Below, one piece after another: positions 61,789 to 64,000 of a DNA stretch of 64,000 nt (its first letter is position 1; every line of letters begins with the position of its first letter). The notes under the pieces were generated by a model, which was given only the letters and a program-made list of their open reading frames with translations, was not told where the DNA came from and made no database searches. The translations under genes and the position numbers were made by a program. Source of the DNA: Alginatibacterium sediminis (GTDB lineage Bacteria > Pseudomonadota > Gammaproteobacteria > Enterobacterales > Celerinatantimonadaceae); assembly GCF_003610775.1 (NCBI RefSeq), contig NZ_RAQO01000001.1, positions 207,811-271,810 of the forward strand, written 5' to 3'.

Positions 61789-63246
61789 ATGCAGATCCGG
61801 GCAATAATAAGAATTGTTGGCCTGTTAGTGATGGTCTTTAGTTCAACAATGATTATTCCAGCAATGGTTGCTGCTATTTATCAAGATGGAGCGGGGCGGG
61901 CCTTTTTCGGTGCTTTCGCCATTTGCTTGGTTGCTGGCTTTTTACTTTGGTTCCCGCAACGAGATCAACGCAAAGAACTGAAGTCTAAAGAAGGCTTTCT
62001 AATTGTTGTTTTGTTTTGGACAGTACTGGGCAGTGTAGGTGCGCTACCATTTATACTTAGCGGCACCCCAGATTTATCCATTGCAGAGTCGTTCTTTGAG
62101 TCTTTTTCGGGCTTAACGACAACCGGTGCCACAGTTATTGTTGGTATTGAAAACCTACCTAAAGCAATTCTATTCTACCGACAAATGCTGCAGTGGCTGG
62201 GTGGTATGGGAATCATTGTGTTAGCTGTGGCCATATTGCCTATCCTCGGGGTCGGCGGAATGCAGCTTTATCGAGCTGAGATCCCAGGACCAGTTAAAGA
62301 TAAGAAGATGACGCCACGAATAGCAGAGACCGCAAAAGTACTCTGGTATATTTACTTATTCTTAACCGTGGCTTGTGCTTTAGCTTTTTGGCTTGCCGGT
62401 ATGAGTCTGTTTGACGCAATCGCACACTCGTTTTCAACCATTGCTATTGGTGGATTTTCGACTTACGACGGCAGCTTAGGTCATTTTCAAAGCCCCTTAA
62501 TTAACACTATTGCAGCCGTTTTCTTAATTATATCGGGTGTTAATTTCTCGCTGCACTTCACCGCTTTTAGTGGGCGGGAGCTTAGCTTTAAACACTATTT
62601 TCAAGACCCAGAACTTCGCGTGTTTCTTGGTATACAACTAGTCCTAACACTAATATGTGCCATGGTGCTGGTGGGGCAAAACATCTACGACAGTGTTGGC
62701 GTGGCATTTGACCAAGCCTTCTTTCAAGCCGTTTCTATTTCTACAACCGCTGGATTTACCACAGATAGTTTCTCGCAATGGCCATTGTTTTTACCGGTGC
62801 TTCTAATTTTCTCTAGTTTTATTGGTGGTTGTGCGGGTTCAACGGGGGGGGGCTTAAAGGTCATTCGAGTGCTGCTATTGTCGTTGCAAGGGGTGCGAGA
62901 GTTAAAACGGCTTGTTCATCCTCGCGCTGTTTACCAAATTAAGATTGGCAACCAAGCACTACCCGATCGGGTACTAGAAGCCGTGTGGGGATTTTTCTCC
63001 GCGTATGCTCTGGTTTTTGTGGTTTGTATGTTAGCTCTGATTGCGCTTGGTATGGATGAGTTATCGGCATTTTCTGCTGTCGTAGCTTGTTTGAACAACT
63101 TAGGCCCAGGGCTTGGGGAAGTTGCTCTGCATTATGGGGAGATAAGCGACGGGTCTAAATGGGTATTAGCGCTAGCTATGCTATTTGGTCGTCTAGAAGT
63201 ATTTACATTACTGGTATTATTCACCCCGACATTTTGGAAAAGCTAA
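61789..63246 (+). CDS. trkH: Potassium uptake protein TrkH
   Basis: Membrane subunit of the Trk K+ channel/transporter that works with TrkA. It has 485 residues, very close to the E. coli 483. It has four M1-P-M2 repeats with selectivity-filter sequences SGLTTTGATV, STIAIGGFSTYD, SISTTAGFTTD and CLNNLGPGLGE, each with the conserved glycine. GGCAGSTGGGLKVIRVLLL precedes the last repeat. About 10 TM segments. Start ATG 61789 follows yigZ by 73 bp and hemG follows 8 bp after the stop. Confidence 0.97.
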   Translation: MQIRAIIRIVGLLVMVFSSTMIIPAMVAAIYQDGAGRAFFGAFAICLVAGFLLWFPQRDQRKELKSKEGFLIVVLFWTVLGSVGALPFILSGTPDLSIAESFFESFSGLTTTGATVIVGIENLPKAILFYRQMLQWLGGMGIIVLAVAILPILGVGGMQLYRAEIPGPVKDKKMTPRIAETAKVLWYIYLFLTVACALAFWLAGMSLFDAIAHSFSTIAIGGFSTYDGSLGHFQSPLINTIAAVFLIISGVNFSLHFTAFSGRELSFKHYFQDPELRVFLGIQLVLTLICAMVLVGQNIYDSVGVAFDQAFFQAVSISTTAGFTTDSFSQWPLFLPVLLIFSSFIGGCAGSTGGGLKVIRVLLLSLQGVRELKRLVHPRAVYQIKIGNQALPDRVLEAVWGFFSAYALVFVVCMLALIALGMDELSAFSAVVACLNNLGPGLGEVALHYGEISDGSKWVLALAMLFGRLEVFTLLVLFTPTFWKS

Positions 63247-63254
63247 GGAATACC

Positions 63255-63797
63255 GTGAAACTATTGGTTATATATTCAAGCATTGAAGGTCAAACATTAA
63301 AGATAGCAAAACATCTTGTCTCGCAACTAGGTGTTGAGCAACAAGCGGATTTTATTGCTTTAGATGATTTAGCCGCGCAACACAACATTCATGACTATGA
63401 TTCAGTGCTAATCGGCGCATCCGTTCGATACGGTAAATTCCGACCAAACTTATATAAGTTCTTGGCCAAACATCAACAAGTCCTTGAATCTATGCCAGTG
63501 GCTTTCTTTGGTGTCTGCCTCACGGCGAGAAAACCCGAAAAATCGACGCCTACAACAAGTGTCTATATGAAAAAGCTAAATTTAAACGCTGTTTGGATGC
63601 CAGAGCTACAGGCGGTATTTGCGGGTGCGCTTCTTTATAGTAAGTACAATTTTTGGCAAACCAAGATTATTCAACTGATTATGCGTATTACCGGCGGTAG
63701 TACGGATACCAGTAAAGATATAGAGCTAACTGATTGGTCTAAAGTTGATAAGTTTGCGATTGAGTATACGGAACTGCTGCAAAAACACTCCAATTGA
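63255..63797 (+). CDS. hemG: Menaquinone-dependent protoporphyrinogen oxidase HemG
   Basis: Flavodoxin-like enzyme that oxidises protoporphyrinogen IX to protoporphyrin IX in haem synthesis, using menaquinone at the inner membrane. 180 residues from GTG 63255, with AAGGA 6 nt upstream; the open frame extends back into trkH but the homologous part starts at KLLVIYSSIEGQT. FMN-binding loop YSSIEGQT at 7-14; SVLIGASVRYGKF near 54 and FFGVCLTARKPEKSTP near 86 are typical. Last gene before the rrn operon, as in Shewanella and Vibrio. Confidence 0.96.
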   Translation: MKLLVIYSSIEGQTLKIAKHLVSQLGVEQQADFIALDDLAAQHNIHDYDSVLIGASVRYGKFRPNLYKFLAKHQQVLESMPVAFFGVCLTARKPEKSTPTTSVYMKKLNLNAVWMPELQAVFAGALLYSKYNFWQTKIIQLIMRITGGSTDTSKDIELTDWSKVDKFAIEYTELLQKHSN

Positions 63798-63869
63798 GTC
63801 TATTTTTGGCACTTTGAGTCTGTTTTTTAATCAGAGTGCAAAAAACTATAAAAAAATGCCAATTAAGGC

Positions 63870-63910
63870 TTGCGCCGCGCCGCGCGTTCCCTATAATGCA
63901 CCCCACTGAA
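63870..63910 (+). promoter_or_regulatory. rRNA operon promoter (P1-type) and leader start
   Basis: TTGCGC (63870-63875), a 16-bp spacer, TATAAT (63892-63897) and the GC-rich discriminator GCACCCCAC are the features of a stringently controlled rrn P1 promoter. The transcript begins about 63904-63906. The last about 95 bp of the window are rrn leader. Conserved gene order (hemG then rrn) predicts 16S rRNA just beyond 64000. No mature 16S sequence is inside the window. Confidence 0.85.
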
Positions 63911-64000
63911 ACGCGGCAGCCACTCCTTGTTCCATAAGGGATAGAGAGGGATGCAACGGCTCAGGACGGTATTAGAAGCTCGCTTCAAACCACCGGGATG

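Overview
The window looks like the origin-proximal chromosome arm of a marine gammaproteobacterium of the Alteromonadales/Shewanella/Vibrio group. The evidence is the gene order recF-gyrB, glyQS, tusA and fadBA on one side and pepQ-yigZ-trkH-hemG followed by a ribosomal RNA promoter on the other, which is the classical arrangement next to oriC in that group. The first gene (recF) is cut by the left edge. The right edge stops inside an rrn leader just before 16S rRNA.

Layout. 1-16.7 kb is core chromosome: recF (with two parS-like partition sites in its coding sequence), gyrB, a heat-shock hsp20 gene with a sigma-32 promoter and a probable RNA thermometer, avtA, a lipoprotein, glyQS, tusA, an operon of response regulator + histidine kinase + orphan sugar-binding protein, and fadBA.

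16,835-49,965 is a 33.1-kb Tn7-like transposon inserted upstream of fadB. I found both ends directly: a 16-bp perfect terminal inverted repeat (23/26 over the outer 26 bp) with TGT/ACA termini, near-identical 5-bp flanks, and internal repeats that look like TnsB sites. Inside lie, in order: a type I restriction-modification operon (hsdM-hsdS-PD-(D/E)XK nuclease-hsdR); a group of small or hypothetical genes, including a DUF2384 protein; a minus-strand group (unknown 364-aa protein, 54-aa NPN-repeat protein, sigma-like protein); the transposition operon tnsA-tnsB-tnsC-tniQ followed by an MbcA/Xre-like gene; a complete type I Zorya system (zorABCD); a uracil-DNA-glycosylase-fold protein with a structured RNA downstream and a divergent unknown gene; a GIY-YIG protein; a duplicated leader; and a small gene plus an atypical sirtuin next to the right end. 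It is a mobile defence island. The transposition genes sit in the middle of it, which is unusual for the family.

50-59.5 kb holds sensing and transport genes: a DUF3360 permease with a strongly structured 5' leader (riboswitch candidate), a divergent sCache-PAS-DUF294 protein, a chemoreceptor of the same sensor class, a SnoaL-like protein, a GNAT acetyltransferase and an M48 peptidase fused to a pilin-like tail. 59.8-64 kb returns to conserved core: pepQ, yigZ (apparently a non-ATG start), trkH, hemG and the rrn promoter.

The most promising material for a new system is the UDG-like gene, its adjoining RNA and the divergent gene (43.85-46.2 kb), followed by the tns-linked MbcA-like gene, the sigma-like protein cluster, and the HsdS with a roughly 170-residue extra C-terminal domain.
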